53,333 nucleotides of DNA from Clostridiales bacterium (GTDB taxonomy: Bacteria; Bacillota_A; Clostridia; Oscillospirales; Oscillospiraceae): the NCBI GenBank assembly GCA_004553625.1, contig SFKX01000021.1:1-53333 (forward strand), written 5' to 3'. The translations under genes were made by a program, and so were the position numbers. The first letter of the stretch is position 1; each line of letters begins with the position of its first letter. Shown in pieces: positions 24,998 through 32,313 of the stretch. The notes under the pieces are model-generated. The model searched no databases. It worked only from the letters and a program-made list of their open reading frames with translations, and was not told the DNA's origin.

Positions 24998-25043
24998 GGT
25001 GGAGACTGCTGGACTCGAACCAGTGACCTCCTGCGTGTGAAGC
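24998..25043 (-). tRNA. 3' half of tRNA-Val(CAC), truncated: left attachment site of the prophage
   Basis: Read on the minus strand, the segment begins GCTTCACACGCAGG (anticodon loop TTCACAC, anticodon CAC) and runs through the variable region, the T arm GGTTCGAGTCC and the acceptor end AGTCTCC-A-CCA. Nothing upstream restores the 5' half: the anticodon stem 5' strand should be CCTGC but only GC remains before unrelated AT-rich sequence. Loss of the 5' half exactly next to an integrase gene marks attL of an element that integrates into this tRNA. The intact tRNA should be rebuilt at the right end, outside the window. Confidence 0.88.
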
Positions 25044-25114
25044 AATGGATATGATATAATAAATCCTTATATATCAATACATACACGCATCTGCCGAGAA
25101 AAATATCCCCAGTA

Positions 25115-26260
25115 TTATCCCTTAGCATTACTGAAGGCAGCACACACAGCCCCTATATTCGCTTCGGCGCTGCGCTCCATGAGGTGGGTATATATGTTGA
25201 GAGTCGTGTCTACTTTTTCGTGTCCCAGCAAGTGCTGGACGACCTTGATATTCGTGCCGGCCATGAGCAGACTGGTCGCGTATGTGTGCCTTAATATGTG
25301 TGGTGTGACCAGGAAGTCGATCTCGATAGTCACCGCAGAGTTCGGGACCTTGTCGCCGAGCTTTTTCTCGACCTGGACCTTACACAGCTTGCCGGTCTTT
25401 GGGTCCAGGCGCTGCCGCGACGCTGTGCCAGTCTGGCGGCGCTTGATGTATCCCCAGGCGCTCTTAAAGCTGGCCTCTGACCACGGCTGCCCGGCCTCGG
25501 TGCAAATCACATAGCCTGAGGCCGCCTGTCGCTCTCTCAGCCAATTTGAGAGCTGAGGGGGTATAGGGACATCCCTGCGGGCTGCGTAGCTTTTGAGAGC
25601 GTCTGAGACGATAGGGCGGTTGTGCTCCCATCTCAGCGCCCGGCGCACTTTGACATGAGGTGCAGGTCCATCAAGGACAACGCAGTCCCACATGAGCCCG
25701 AGGATCTCCTCCCGGCGCAGGCCGGCAAACAGCCCGAGCCGGACAAAGCCCTCGATCTGCTGCCCGGAGACCACGCGCAGCAGCGTGGCCTGCTCTGCGG
25801 GCGTCAGCGCGCTTTTCTCAGCAGGCTTCTTCCCGCCTGCCTTCAGCTTGCCGCACGGGCCGCTTGATATATACCCCTGATCCTCGGCATACGCGAACAC
25901 CTGCCGGAGCGTGCTGGCGATTTTGTCCTGCAGGCTGCGGCTGTACCCGTCGGCTGCGGCCATTACAGAGGCGACGTCCGCGGTGGTGACCTCGGATATG
26001 TGCATCTGCCCTATCACGGGGCAGATGTGCCTGTTGATGGCGTTGCGGTAATCTTCCCGGCGCTTGAAGCTCCGTTGTGTGGTCGTGGCGTACCAGTCGG
26101 CGGCGACCTGATAGACATACGGATTGGCCGCGAGGGCCTTAGCAGCTTCTATTTGTGCAAGCCTGGCAGCGACCTTTGCCTCAAGCTCCTCCGGTGTCTT
26201 AGCGTACACGGGAATCCATATCCCGCGCTCGTCTTTGACTTTTTTCTTCAAGTATCCCAT
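25115..26260 (-). CDS. int: Tyrosine recombinase (phage integrase)
   Basis: 381 residues. An arm-binding N-terminus (about 1-60), a SAM-like core-binding domain (VYQVAADWYATTTQRSFKRREDYRNAI region) and a catalytic domain with the Arg in GLFAGLRREEILGL, HILRHTYAT (His-x-x-Arg), LLGHEK and the nucleophile Tyr in LNIYTHL. It would integrate and, with an excisionase, excise the element at tRNA-Val. It lies about 70 nt from the attachment fragment. The small HTH protein at 28816-29130 could serve as excisionase. Confidence 0.95.
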   Translation of the reverse strand: MGYLKKKVKDERGIWIPVYAKTPEELEAKVAARLAQIEAAKALAANPYVYQVAADWYATTTQRSFKRREDYRNAINRHICPVIGQMHISEVTTADVASVMAAADGYSRSLQDKIASTLRQVFAYAEDQGYISSGPCGKLKAGGKKPAEKSALTPAEQATLLRVVSGQQIEGFVRLGLFAGLRREEILGLMWDCVVLDGPAPHVKVRRALRWEHNRPIVSDALKSYAARRDVPIPPQLSNWLRERQAASGYVICTEAGQPWSEASFKSAWGYIKRRQTGTASRQRLDPKTGKLCKVQVEKKLGDKVPNSAVTIEIDFLVTPHILRHTYATSLLMAGTNIKVVQHLLGHEKVDTTLNIYTHLMERSAEANIGAVCAAFSNAKG

Positions 26261-26305
26261 AGTACACCGCCTAAAGGTAAGCCGCCCTTCTTCAGAGCGG
26301 CTCAG

Positions 26306-26322
26306 GTGTCCAAATTGGACAC
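26306..26322. repeat. 17-bp palindrome, copy 1 (parS-like candidate)
   Basis: GTGTCCAAATTGGACAC, a perfect palindrome around a central A, in the space between the integrase start and the TM2 gene end. An identical copy lies in parB and a 15/17 match in the terminase gene. Confidence 0.6.
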
Positions 26323-26323
26323 A

Positions 26324-26818
26324 TTATCGGATGTTTTTCAGGGGCAAGCCATCAGCGTCGGTAAAACTGCCGCTGGCTATCATGACTATATCAACTATCC
26401 AGCCAACGAAGAAGCAACCGAAGGTAAGCAGCCAGAGAATGCCTGTTCCTATTTTCCCGACGTAGAATCTGTGGACTCCCCACGTTCCGACGATTATGCA
26501 AAGCAGCAAGGCGACCAGCCAGTCTTTTTCGGATGTTGGCTGCCTGCGGCTGCTGCTTTCGCGGTACTCATAGGTGCCGTAGTATTCCTGATTTCTCTGG
26601 GGAGGATCTCCTGGCACGGTCTTTACCCCACAGTTTGTGCAGTATGCAATGTCATCCGCATATGTGCGGCCGCAGTCCGGGCAATGGCATCGTCCATTAG
26701 GAATCTTGGCACCGCAGCGAGCGCAGAAGTTTGAACGGGGTTCATTCTCAGCTCCGCAGTTCGGGCATGTAGTTACAGCGCGTCCGCGACTGTATATAGG
26801 CTCATAATTATCGCTCAT
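26324..26818 (-). CDS. TM2-domain membrane protein with two zinc ribbons
   Basis: 164 residues. The N-terminus has zinc-ribbon pairs CPNCGAENE...FCARCG and CHCPDCGRTY...YCTNCG (about 18-60), then a polar linker, then a TM2 domain: SEKDWLVALLLC, GVHRFYVGKIGTGILWLLTFG and GWIVDIVMI, two helices with the conserved HRFY/G pattern. Function unknown; TM2 proteins occur in prophages and hosts. The gene overlaps its upstream partner by 4 nt (ATGA), and both lie between integrase and repressor, the usual place for lysogenic-conversion or exclusion genes. Confidence 0.8.
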   Translation of the reverse strand: MSDNYEPIYSRGRAVTTCPNCGAENEPRSNFCARCGAKIPNGRCHCPDCGRTYADDIAYCTNCGVKTVPGDPPQRNQEYYGTYEYRESSSRRQPTSEKDWLVALLLCIIVGTWGVHRFYVGKIGTGILWLLTFGCFFVGWIVDIVMIASGSFTDADGLPLKNIR

Positions 26819-27417
26819 GTCGAAGCATCCTCCCTGCGTATTTTAATCTTTACACGAGCGCCGTAGTTTAAGAGTCGCCCGTCAAAGCCATGTCCGCCGC
26901 CGACAATCTCTACCTCTGATATGTCCTCTATGCTGCGCCACAGACGGAGAACTTCGGGAATATCGTCCCTCGAAATGTTGCCGATTTGGATGTCGTTCAC
27001 GTGTACGCCTATTGCCTGTTCTCCTTCAAAATCATAGGGGACTAAACCATAGCGAAGCGCTCCGAAGAAAGGCGGAGCGTGGCAATCAATCTTCTCGAGC
27101 AGTTCCTGACGCGACACTCCGTCAGTGTCAAAAGTAACGCCGACCACTTTGTACTCTCTGTAAAAAAAGTCATTTATTCGCCTGCTCTGAACAACTGGTT
27201 TGCTCTTAACTGTAGGGTTTTCTTGAGCTTTATGTTCTGTATATTTATTCGCATTTTCACGCTTGCGATTTTTTGCCAAGCCATAGATACCGAAGATAAG
27301 CATGCAGACTCCGGCGGCCCACGCAAATAAGTACAGCCATGTTCCGTATGCTGCCTGCGAACCAAAAAACAGCATAACGCCGCAGACCACGAGGACAATG
27401 TTTTTGGCCTTCTCCAT
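26815..27417 (-). CDS. Membrane-anchored HIRAN-like domain protein
   Basis: 200 residues. Two N-terminal helices (NIVLVVCGVMLFF and WLYLFAWAAGVCMLIFGIYG) are followed by a polar linker and a soluble domain (about 83-195) beginning FYREYKVVGVTFD, then RQELLEKI, EQAIGVHVNDIQIGNISRDD and ARVKIKI. This pattern resembles HIRAN domains, otherwise found with DNA-processing enzymes; the call rests on pattern only. GGAGGT precedes ATG 27417. The first helix resembles the host small protein at 18194-18409. With the TM2 gene it forms a two-gene unit likely expressed from the lysogen. Confidence 0.65.
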   Translation of the reverse strand: MEKAKNIVLVVCGVMLFFGSQAAYGTWLYLFAWAAGVCMLIFGIYGLAKNRKRENANKYTEHKAQENPTVKSKPVVQSRRINDFFYREYKVVGVTFDTDGVSRQELLEKIDCHAPPFFGALRYGLVPYDFEGEQAIGVHVNDIQIGNISRDDIPEVLRLWRSIEDISEVEIVGGGHGFDGRLLNYGARVKIKIRREDAST

Positions 27418-27458
27418 TTACCACACCTCCACATAATGCAAAGGCTGTAATATTATGC

Positions 27459-27478
27459 TATACTCACTTTGGTACCAA
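27459..27478 (+). promoter_or_regulatory. Extended -10 promoter and palindromic operator of the small convergent gene
   Basis: TGC-TATACT (TATACT at 27459-27464) is an extended -10 box; the -35 match is poor. A perfect palindrome TTGGTACCAA (27469-27478) sits over the expected transcription start. Confidence 0.5.
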
Positions 27479-27515
27479 TATGGCACGGATCCGCGTCAGA
27501 AAGGAGCCGGAAAAA

Positions 27516-27668
27516 ATGCCCTCTGATCTGGATGACCAAATTATTGCACTGTTTGCCACACTGTCGGACGATGAAAAACGTGAGTTTATTCGTCTTTTTT
27601 CCGCTGCTGTAGAAGAACAAGCATCGCAGACTTCGTCTCAGGATCAGCCCGGCGTAACAGGTCCATAA
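27516..27668 (+). CDS. Small protein of 50 residues convergent with the repressor gene
   Basis: Sequence starts MPSDLDDQIIALFATLSDDE and is acidic and helical, resembling the C-terminal dimerisation tails of phage repressors. AGGAG (27502-27506) precedes ATG 27516 by 9 nt. A promoter-like box lies upstream and a strong terminator downstream at 27691-27727. Its last 83 nt overlap the 3' part of the repressor gene on the other strand. Function unknown; a modulator of the repressor through protein contact or antisense RNA is a guess. Confidence 0.6.
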   Translation: MPSDLDDQIIALFATLSDDEKREFIRLFSAAVEEQASQTSSQDQPGVTGP

Positions 27669-27930
27669 GCTGCGCATCAAGAGGATCAGAGAGCTCGACG
27701 GCATTCTCGCCGTCGGGCTCTTTTTTTGTTTCTTCCCCAAGCAGCTGCGAAACTGTTACATGAAGATAATCAGCCAGCATTTCAAAACGGTCAATGCCGG
27801 GTTTTTTCCCGGACCGAATATCGCCGATAAAGTTACGACCAGCGCCAGACGCTTCACAGGCTACGGTTGGCTTAACCCCGCGTAATTTGCAGTAATTCTG
27901 TATTCTCCAAATGACAGCGTCTTTGTCCAT
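27586..27930 (-). CDS. XRE-family repressor (probable lysogeny repressor)
   Basis: 114 residues. The N-terminal helix-turn-helix (KDAVIWRIQNYCKLRGVKPT, then ASGAGRNFIGDIRSGKKPGIDRFEMLADYL) is followed by an acidic linker and a short C-terminal helix. It lacks a peptidase domain, so induction would not be RecA-type self-cleavage. ATG 27930 with AAGGA upstream is preferred over TTG 27939. It faces away from the early operon across an operator-rich gap (27931-28105) and probably represses both. The gene contains the plus-strand terminator of the convergent small gene. Confidence 0.85.
   Translation of the reverse strand: MDKDAVIWRIQNYCKLRGVKPTVACEASGAGRNFIGDIRSGKKPGIDRFEMLADYLHVTVSQLLGEETKKEPDGENAVELSDPLDAQLMDLLRRADPETKSAMLVLLQQRKKDE
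27691..27727 (+). terminator. Strong plus-strand terminator inside the repressor coding sequence
   Basis: Stem GAGCTCGACGGC (27691-27702) with GCCGTCGGGCTC (27709-27720), one G-T pair, loop ATTCTC, then TTTTTTT. It would end the transcript of the convergent small gene at 27516-27668. Confidence 0.85.
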
Positions 27931-27980
27931 GTTGCACAATTCCTTTTTCTAATGAAAGAAGTCGCGATTTGCACAAAAAA

Positions 27981-28030
27981 TCATTTATCGATGAATTATC
28001 ATTGACAATCATCGATTGATGATTTATAGT
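27981..28030 (+). promoter_or_regulatory. Early promoter with repressor operators
   Basis: TTGACA (28002-28007), 17-nt spacer, TATAGT (28025-28030). The spacer is filled by the near-palindrome AATCATCGATTGATGATT (28007-28024). A related site TCATTTATCGATGA lies at 27981-27994 towards the repressor gene. Half-site consensus is about ATCATCGA. Confidence 0.85.
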
Positions 28031-28105
28031 TTAAGTCACAAACTTAACCTTGCGCCTATCATAACACGCGGGATAGACGTGAGGCAAGAGGGGAGGGACA
28101 AAATA

Positions 28106-28366
28106 ATGGCAAAACCACGGATGAACATACGAACCCTACGGAAGGCACGCGGTATGACGCTGACCGAATTCGCATGCCGTTGTGATGTGTCGATAGCTTC
28201 TGCGCGTCAGTGGGAGGTTGGTATATCGTTCCCATCCGCAGACAAGCTGCCGATTATTGCTGCCATTCTCGGCTGTACGATAGACGACCTGTATGACATG
28301 GCAGCCTATGGAGACACGATCATGCTGTACGATGATGAACCCAGCATATGCCGAAAGGAGGCATGA
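28106..28366 (+). CDS. XRE-family DNA-binding protein (Cro-like)
   Basis: 86 residues, essentially one helix-turn-helix domain: NIRTLRKARGMTLTEFACRC, then VSIASARQWEVGISFPSADKL and the usual AAILGCTIDDLYD. First gene of the rightward early operon, controlled by the operator-filled promoter at 28002-28030. ATG 28106 is chosen for its GGGAGGG element; the frame extends upstream into the promoter. Position and size fit a Cro-like early regulator. Confidence 0.85.
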   Translation: MAKPRMNIRTLRKARGMTLTEFACRCDVSIASARQWEVGISFPSADKLPIIAAILGCTIDDLYDMAAYGDTIMLYDDEPSICRKEA

Positions 28367-28370
28367 CACA

Positions 28371-28841
28371 ATGAGCCGTGACCGCAGAAATATCGCGCGA
28401 ATCGGCAGAGGCATTGCAGGCATGACACAGGAGCGCTGGGCGGAGGCCCTCGGCTATTCTGTCCGCACGGTGGCGGCCTGGGAACTCGGCGAGCAGCAGA
28501 TATCGAGCGAGGCCGTTGTCCGTATGGTGGACGTCACAGGGCAGCAGGTGCTTGCATACTGGTACCTTGTCGACAGCCTCGGAGCTCCCGGCATCATCCC
28601 TGACATCCAGGTCACGGAGCTGCCGCAGGCCGTGCTGTCGCTGCTGCGCAGGCTGCGGGACTTCGGCCGGAAGGAGCGCCTCGACGACCTGATTGAGATT
28701 GCCGAGGATGGGAAGATCGATGCGCATGAGCGCGAAGCGTATGATGATATCATGGACGAGCTTGACGATATTATTCAGGCCGCCATGTCGCTCAAATTTG
28801 CAAAGGAGGTAAAGCATGCTGACCAAGAAGGAAGTGGCTGA
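28371..28841 (+). CDS. Phage regulatory protein with XRE-type helix-turn-helix
   Basis: 156 residues. The N-terminal part (RIGRGIAGMTQERWAEALGYSVRTVAAWELGEQQISSEAV) is a helix-turn-helix of the XRE type used in phage regulators. The C-terminal half is helical and acidic (DDLIEIAEDGKIDAHEREAYDDIMDELDDI) and may oligomerise. AAGGAGG precedes ATG 28371, four nt after the previous stop. A CII-like or antirepressor-like role is possible but not shown. Confidence 0.75.
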   Translation: MSRDRRNIARIGRGIAGMTQERWAEALGYSVRTVAAWELGEQQISSEAVVRMVDVTGQQVLAYWYLVDSLGAPGIIPDIQVTELPQAVLSLLRRLRDFGRKERLDDLIEIAEDGKIDAHEREAYDDIMDELDDIIQAAMSLKFAKEVKHADQEGSG

Positions 28842-29130
28842 GAGGCTCGGTGTCTCTGAGTCAACGGTCTATCGCCTGGCCAAGACCCGCCGCATAGGCG
28901 TCTACTACGTCATGGGCTCGACCATGCGATTCTCCGAAGCGGATGTAGAGGCATACCTGGAATCCGTCAAGCAGAACGCGATCCGTTATGTCCCAGCCAT
29001 GTCGGCGGCAGTCCAGCCTGCGACCACCGCGACAGCGCAGCCCATGCAGCAGCGCAAGCGCGGCCCCGGCCGCCCGCGCATCGGAGCGGAAGAAATACCA
29101 GAGTACTATCCGGGAATGAAAGTGGTGTGA
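28816..29130 (+). CDS. Excisionase-type helix-turn-helix protein with AT-hook
   Basis: 104 residues. MLTKKEVAERLGVSESTVYRL is a MerR/excisionase-type winged helix that usually serves as DNA-bending factor. After it comes an Ala/Thr-rich linker and an AT-hook core RKRGPGRPR. It overlaps the preceding gene by 26 nt. Best guess is an excisionase-like DNA-architecture protein; a transcription factor is also possible. The following 29131-29259 gap holds only a 25-codon frame without ribosome binding site. Confidence 0.75.
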   Translation: MLTKKEVAERLGVSESTVYRLAKTRRIGVYYVMGSTMRFSEADVEAYLESVKQNAIRYVPAMSAAVQPATTATAQPMQQRKRGPGRPRIGAEEIPEYYPGMKVV

Positions 29131-29259
29131 ACTATGTGCAAGAATAAAAAAGCGCCGCACCGGCGGCAACCGGTACGACGCAGTCCATGTCAGAGACACA
29201 GACGAATGTAAGTCCATTATATCCGATATCTCGTAAAATGCAAGAGGGGAGTGTGTACC

Positions 29260-30036
29260 ATGCCAGAGATCAGGCGCAGTTACTGGGCACAGCTGCCCTC
29301 TGAGGTGAGATACTCCGAGGAGCTGTCATCCACCGCTAAGTTATTTTACGCAGAGCTCTCAGCACTCATAGGCGAGGACGGTTACTGCTGGGCGACTAAC
29401 AACTATTTTGCAGGTGTCCTCGGCGTGTCGGAGCGGACCATCAGCAGGATGATTTCTCAGATGGAGGAGGCAGGGTTTATACGCTGCGAAATGGCAGCAA
29501 CTGGCAATGGAAGCGAGCGCCGGATATACGCCGGCGCGTTTTTCCCCGGCAAGGGGGGTATAGACAAAAATGTCTACACCCCCCCGGGGGGTCTAGACAA
29601 AATTGTCGAGGGGGGTCTAGACAAAAATGTCCACCCCCATAGTAGTAGATTATATATACATGATAATACTAACCCCCCTATAGTCCCCCCAGAGGGGGGA
29701 AATGCGCGTGCCGGCTCCAAAAAGGTCGGACGCACGGTATCAACACCCACATGGAAACCTGAGTGCTTTGAAAGATTCTGGAAAGCATATCCAAACGGCG
29801 CCGGCCGAAAGGCTGCGGTGCGGGCCTGGGACAAGCTCAAGCCCGACGACGAGCTCCTGAATCTGATGTCGCAGACGCTTGAGAAGGACATGCGCAGCGA
29901 GCAATGGCGCCGCGGCATAATCCCGCATGCGTCCACCTGGCTCAACAGCGAGCCTTGGAACGACGATTACTCAAAAATACCCGGAGCGCATTGCCAGCGC
30001 AGCCCTGGCGGAGGGGAGCGGACGCAGGAGTGGTGA
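29260..30036 (+). CDS. Phage replication initiator (winged-helix N-terminus, DnaD-like context)
   Basis: 258 residues. The N-terminus (about 1-85, RSYWAQLPSEVRYSEELSSTAKLFYAELSAL, then SERTISRMISQMEEAGFI) is a winged helix like those of phage replication initiators. A low-complexity middle (about 95-150) repeats GG[IL]DK[NI]V and is encoded by iteron-like DNA. The C-terminus (ERFWKAYPNGAGRKAAVRAWDKLKPDDEL...WLNSEPW) is a domain common in phage replication proteins upstream of DnaB genes. ATG 29260 is preferred over GTG 29251 by spacing from GAGGGGAG. It would bind the internal origin and load DnaB. Confidence 0.8.
   Translation: MPEIRRSYWAQLPSEVRYSEELSSTAKLFYAELSALIGEDGYCWATNNYFAGVLGVSERTISRMISQMEEAGFIRCEMAATGNGSERRIYAGAFFPGKGGIDKNVYTPPGGLDKIVEGGLDKNVHPHSSRLYIHDNTNPPIVPPEGGNARAGSKKVGRTVSTPTWKPECFERFWKAYPNGAGRKAAVRAWDKLKPDDELLNLMSQTLEKDMRSEQWRRGIIPHASTWLNSEPWNDDYSKIPGAHCQRSPGGGERTQEW
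29553..29671 (+). other. Probable phage replication origin: three iterons and an AT-rich element inside the initiator gene
   Basis: Three copies of about GGGGGGTCTAGACAAAAATG start at 29553, 29586 and 29610. Copy 1 contains the inverted repeat TAGACA/TGTCTA. They are followed at 29641-29671 by an AT-rich stretch suited to unwinding. Iterons within the initiator gene next to an AT-rich element recall the lambda O/ori layout. Confidence 0.65.
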
Positions 30037-31325
30037 CCAATGAAATGCTCACAAAGGCCCGTCAATCTGTGCTTGGCTCCATACTCATCAGCCCTGAAAT
30101 TGTTGGGGAAGTGATACAGAGACTGAGCCAGGAGGACTTTGGCCCCGGTGCCTTGGGAAATATATACGTGGGAATACGTAGTCTGTTTGGCCGAGGCCGG
30201 CCCATTGACCCCGTAACGGTTCTTGCAGAGGTCGGAAATGAGTACGAGCAGCTGCTGAAGGAACTCATGATTGTAACGCCTACGGCAGCGAACTGGGAGG
30301 CATATGCCGATATAATCCGTGATGCTGTTCAGCTTGGCAAACTACAGGCAGCAGCTATGCAAATAGTCGGTGCAGCGGATCTGGCAGAGGCCCGTAAGTC
30401 AGCGGAAAATCTTTCGCTTTTGTTGGCTCAAAGAAACAGCCTTCGCATTGTATCTTTTGCTGATGGCATTCGCGAGTTTTACGAGCGTCAATCGAAACAC
30501 CTGACTCCGAATTATCTCCGATGGAGTTTTAGACCCTTGGACGAGAACCTGTTTGCGGAGCCAGGAGATCTAATTGTTCTCGGCGGTTACCCCTCGGCAG
30601 GAAAAACACTGCTGGCAGCTCAGTTCGCCTATGAGATGGCTACTGCTCAATGCAAACGCGTGGGTATTTTTTCCCTTGAAACGAGTGACCGCAAACTTTA
30701 TGACCGTGTGGCGACATATGCCGCGGAGCTGGACTTTGACGCGGTTAAATCTGCTCGATTAAGCGACAGTGAGCTTGACACAGTTGCTGCCCTCGGTGCC
30801 AGGGATGACAGAGTTCAGCTTGATGTTATACCTGTTTCAGGCATGTCTCCTATGGATATCAGGGCGGTTTCCCTTTCACGGCGCTATGACGTGATATTCA
30901 TAGATTATCTGCAGCTGCTTAATTCGTCAGGACGGGATCGGTATGAGAAAATCACAAACATCTCTCTTGCACTCAAGCAGCTGGGCCGGGATACGGGGAT
31001 AACGGTCGTTGCGCTCTCCCAGCTCAGCCGACCCGAGAAGGGCCGCAGGAGTGCGCCGACACTGGCGAGCCTGAGGGAATCAGGGCAGATAGAGCAGGAT
31101 GCGGATATAGTCATGCTCTTGTACCTTGAGGACGAGGAAAACCCATCCGGGAATCGCACTCTTAATGTCGCAAAGAACAAGGACGGTGAATTAGGGCATT
31201 TTAGACTCGGTTTTTATCCAAAGCATATGAAGTTCGTGTATAAAGGGGCCGGTTATCAGCTTAGACCCACATCGAGGATCAAACCAGCAACGCCAGAGGA
31301 GCGGCAGATGGAACTGCCGTTTTAG
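30033..31325 (+). CDS. Replicative DNA helicase, DnaB family
   Basis: 430 residues. The N-terminal helical domain (LTKARQSVLGSILISPEIVGEVI) is followed by the RecA-like domain with Walker A GGYPSAGKT, Walker B DVIFIDYLQLL, QLSR and the arginine-finger/H4 region (RESGQIEQDADIVMLLY). It unwinds DNA at the phage fork. The start is uncertain: GTG 30033 overlaps the previous TGA, with GTG 30030 and ATG 30045 also possible. It is loaded presumably by the initiator encoded just upstream. Confidence 0.93.
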   Translation: MTNEMLTKARQSVLGSILISPEIVGEVIQRLSQEDFGPGALGNIYVGIRSLFGRGRPIDPVTVLAEVGNEYEQLLKELMIVTPTAANWEAYADIIRDAVQLGKLQAAAMQIVGAADLAEARKSAENLSLLLAQRNSLRIVSFADGIREFYERQSKHLTPNYLRWSFRPLDENLFAEPGDLIVLGGYPSAGKTLLAAQFAYEMATAQCKRVGIFSLETSDRKLYDRVATYAAELDFDAVKSARLSDSELDTVAALGARDDRVQLDVIPVSGMSPMDIRAVSLSRRYDVIFIDYLQLLNSSGRDRYEKITNISLALKQLGRDTGITVVALSQLSRPEKGRRSAPTLASLRESGQIEQDADIVMLLYLEDEENPSGNRTLNVAKNKDGELGHFRLGFYPKHMKFVYKGAGYQLRPTSRIKPATPEERQMELPF

Positions 31326-31334
31326 GAGGTAATA

Positions 31335-31574
31335 GTGCGAGTAGGGGATAGAGTACACTGTGTGCCGTATTATGGAGGGCATATATCACCGCCAGTTCAG
31401 GGGCGAGTGATCTACATACACCCAGCCCGCAGGTATTACACGGTGCAGTTCGATATGCCTCGCGGCAGGGCATTTCGAGAATCTTATCTTATCGGGCGCG
31501 GCAACGCCCAGGAAAGGACGATACAGACGAATGAAAACAATATCCATCGTAAATCTAAAAGGCGGCGTCGGTAA
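31335..31574 (+). CDS. Small phage protein with KOW/SH3-like sequence
   Basis: 79 residues starting VGDRVHCVPYYGG, then GRVIYIHPARRYYTVQFD, a pattern of small beta-barrel proteins, and an arginine-rich tail (HRKSKRRRR). AGGAGGT precedes GTG 31335. The tail part overlaps the parA start by 44 nt. No specific function recognised. Confidence 0.65.
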   Translation: MRVGDRVHCVPYYGGHISPPVQGRVIYIHPARRYYTVQFDMPRGRAFRESYLIGRGNAQERTIQTNENNIHRKSKRRRR

Positions 31575-32313
31575 GACCGTCACCGCCGTGAACATGGCTG
31601 CAATTCTGGCCGAGGACTACGGCAAAAAGGTGCTCGTGATAGATGCAGACCCGCAGGCCAATGCCACGCGGTTCTACGGCATCAGCGAGGACGCAAATAC
31701 GATCGCATGCATAATGGACGGGCTTGCAGACGATCCTTATGACTGCATCTACTGCACAGCGCACGAGGGCGTCGATATTGTGCCGTCGGATATATCGCTA
31801 ATCACCGCTGACATCGCCAGCGTCAGTAAGGGCGTAGGGGCCGGCAGACTGCGCGATTTCCTGGACGTCATCGACGAAGACGCCAGGACTTCAGGAGAGG
31901 CCACCGCATACGACGTGGTGCTCATCGACTGCCCGCCGTCCTTCACCGCCGCCAGCGTCGCGGCAATCGCGGCGTCGGACGATGTTATTATCCCGGTCAA
32001 GGTCGACGCATTCTCCGTGTCCGGTATGCGTGAGCTGCTCACGCAGATCTCCGGAGTGCGGGGGATATGTCCGGGCATACGCACTGCTGGCATCCTGGTC
32101 ACGATGTGGCACAACAGTCCGGCGGTCGTTCAGGGCGAAGCGCTGCTGCGCGACTCCGGCATTCCCGTGTTCCGCACGGTCATCCGGCGCAGCGACAAAG
32201 TCGACGAGAGCACATTTGCACGGCAGCCCCTCAATGAGTACAGCCGCTATAGCTCCGCCGGCCGTGACTATCGCGCTCTGGTCGCAGAATACCTTGAGGG
32301 GGCGGGTGCTTAA
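31531..32313 (+). CDS. parA: ParA-type partition ATPase
   Basis: 260 residues. The deviant Walker A KGGVGKT (residues about 8-14), Walker A' DADPQANAT and Walker B VVLIDCPPS identify a Soj/ParA (type Ib-like, no N-terminal HTH) ATPase. It drives segregation together with the ParB encoded directly downstream; stop and start codons overlap by one base. Partition genes in a prophage point to a plasmid-like stage or to capsid/DNA positioning functions. Confidence 0.93.
   Translation: MKTISIVNLKGGVGKTVTAVNMAAILAEDYGKKVLVIDADPQANATRFYGISEDANTIACIMDGLADDPYDCIYCTAHEGVDIVPSDISLITADIASVSKGVGAGRLRDFLDVIDEDARTSGEATAYDVVLIDCPPSFTAASVAAIAASDDVIIPVKVDAFSVSGMRELLTQISGVRGICPGIRTAGILVTMWHNSPAVVQGEALLRDSGIPVFRTVIRRSDKVDESTFARQPLNEYSRYSSAGRDYRALVAEYLEGAGA

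Noticed and set aside
28016..28105. Upstream in-frame start of the Cro-like gene
   Set aside because: It would start before the -10 box of the predicted promoter; ATG 28106 has a good ribosome binding site.
29134..29211. 25-codon frame between the excisionase-like and initiator genes
   Set aside because: No ribosome binding site, highly basic low-complexity product, and overlap with a small hairpin; not enough to call a gene.
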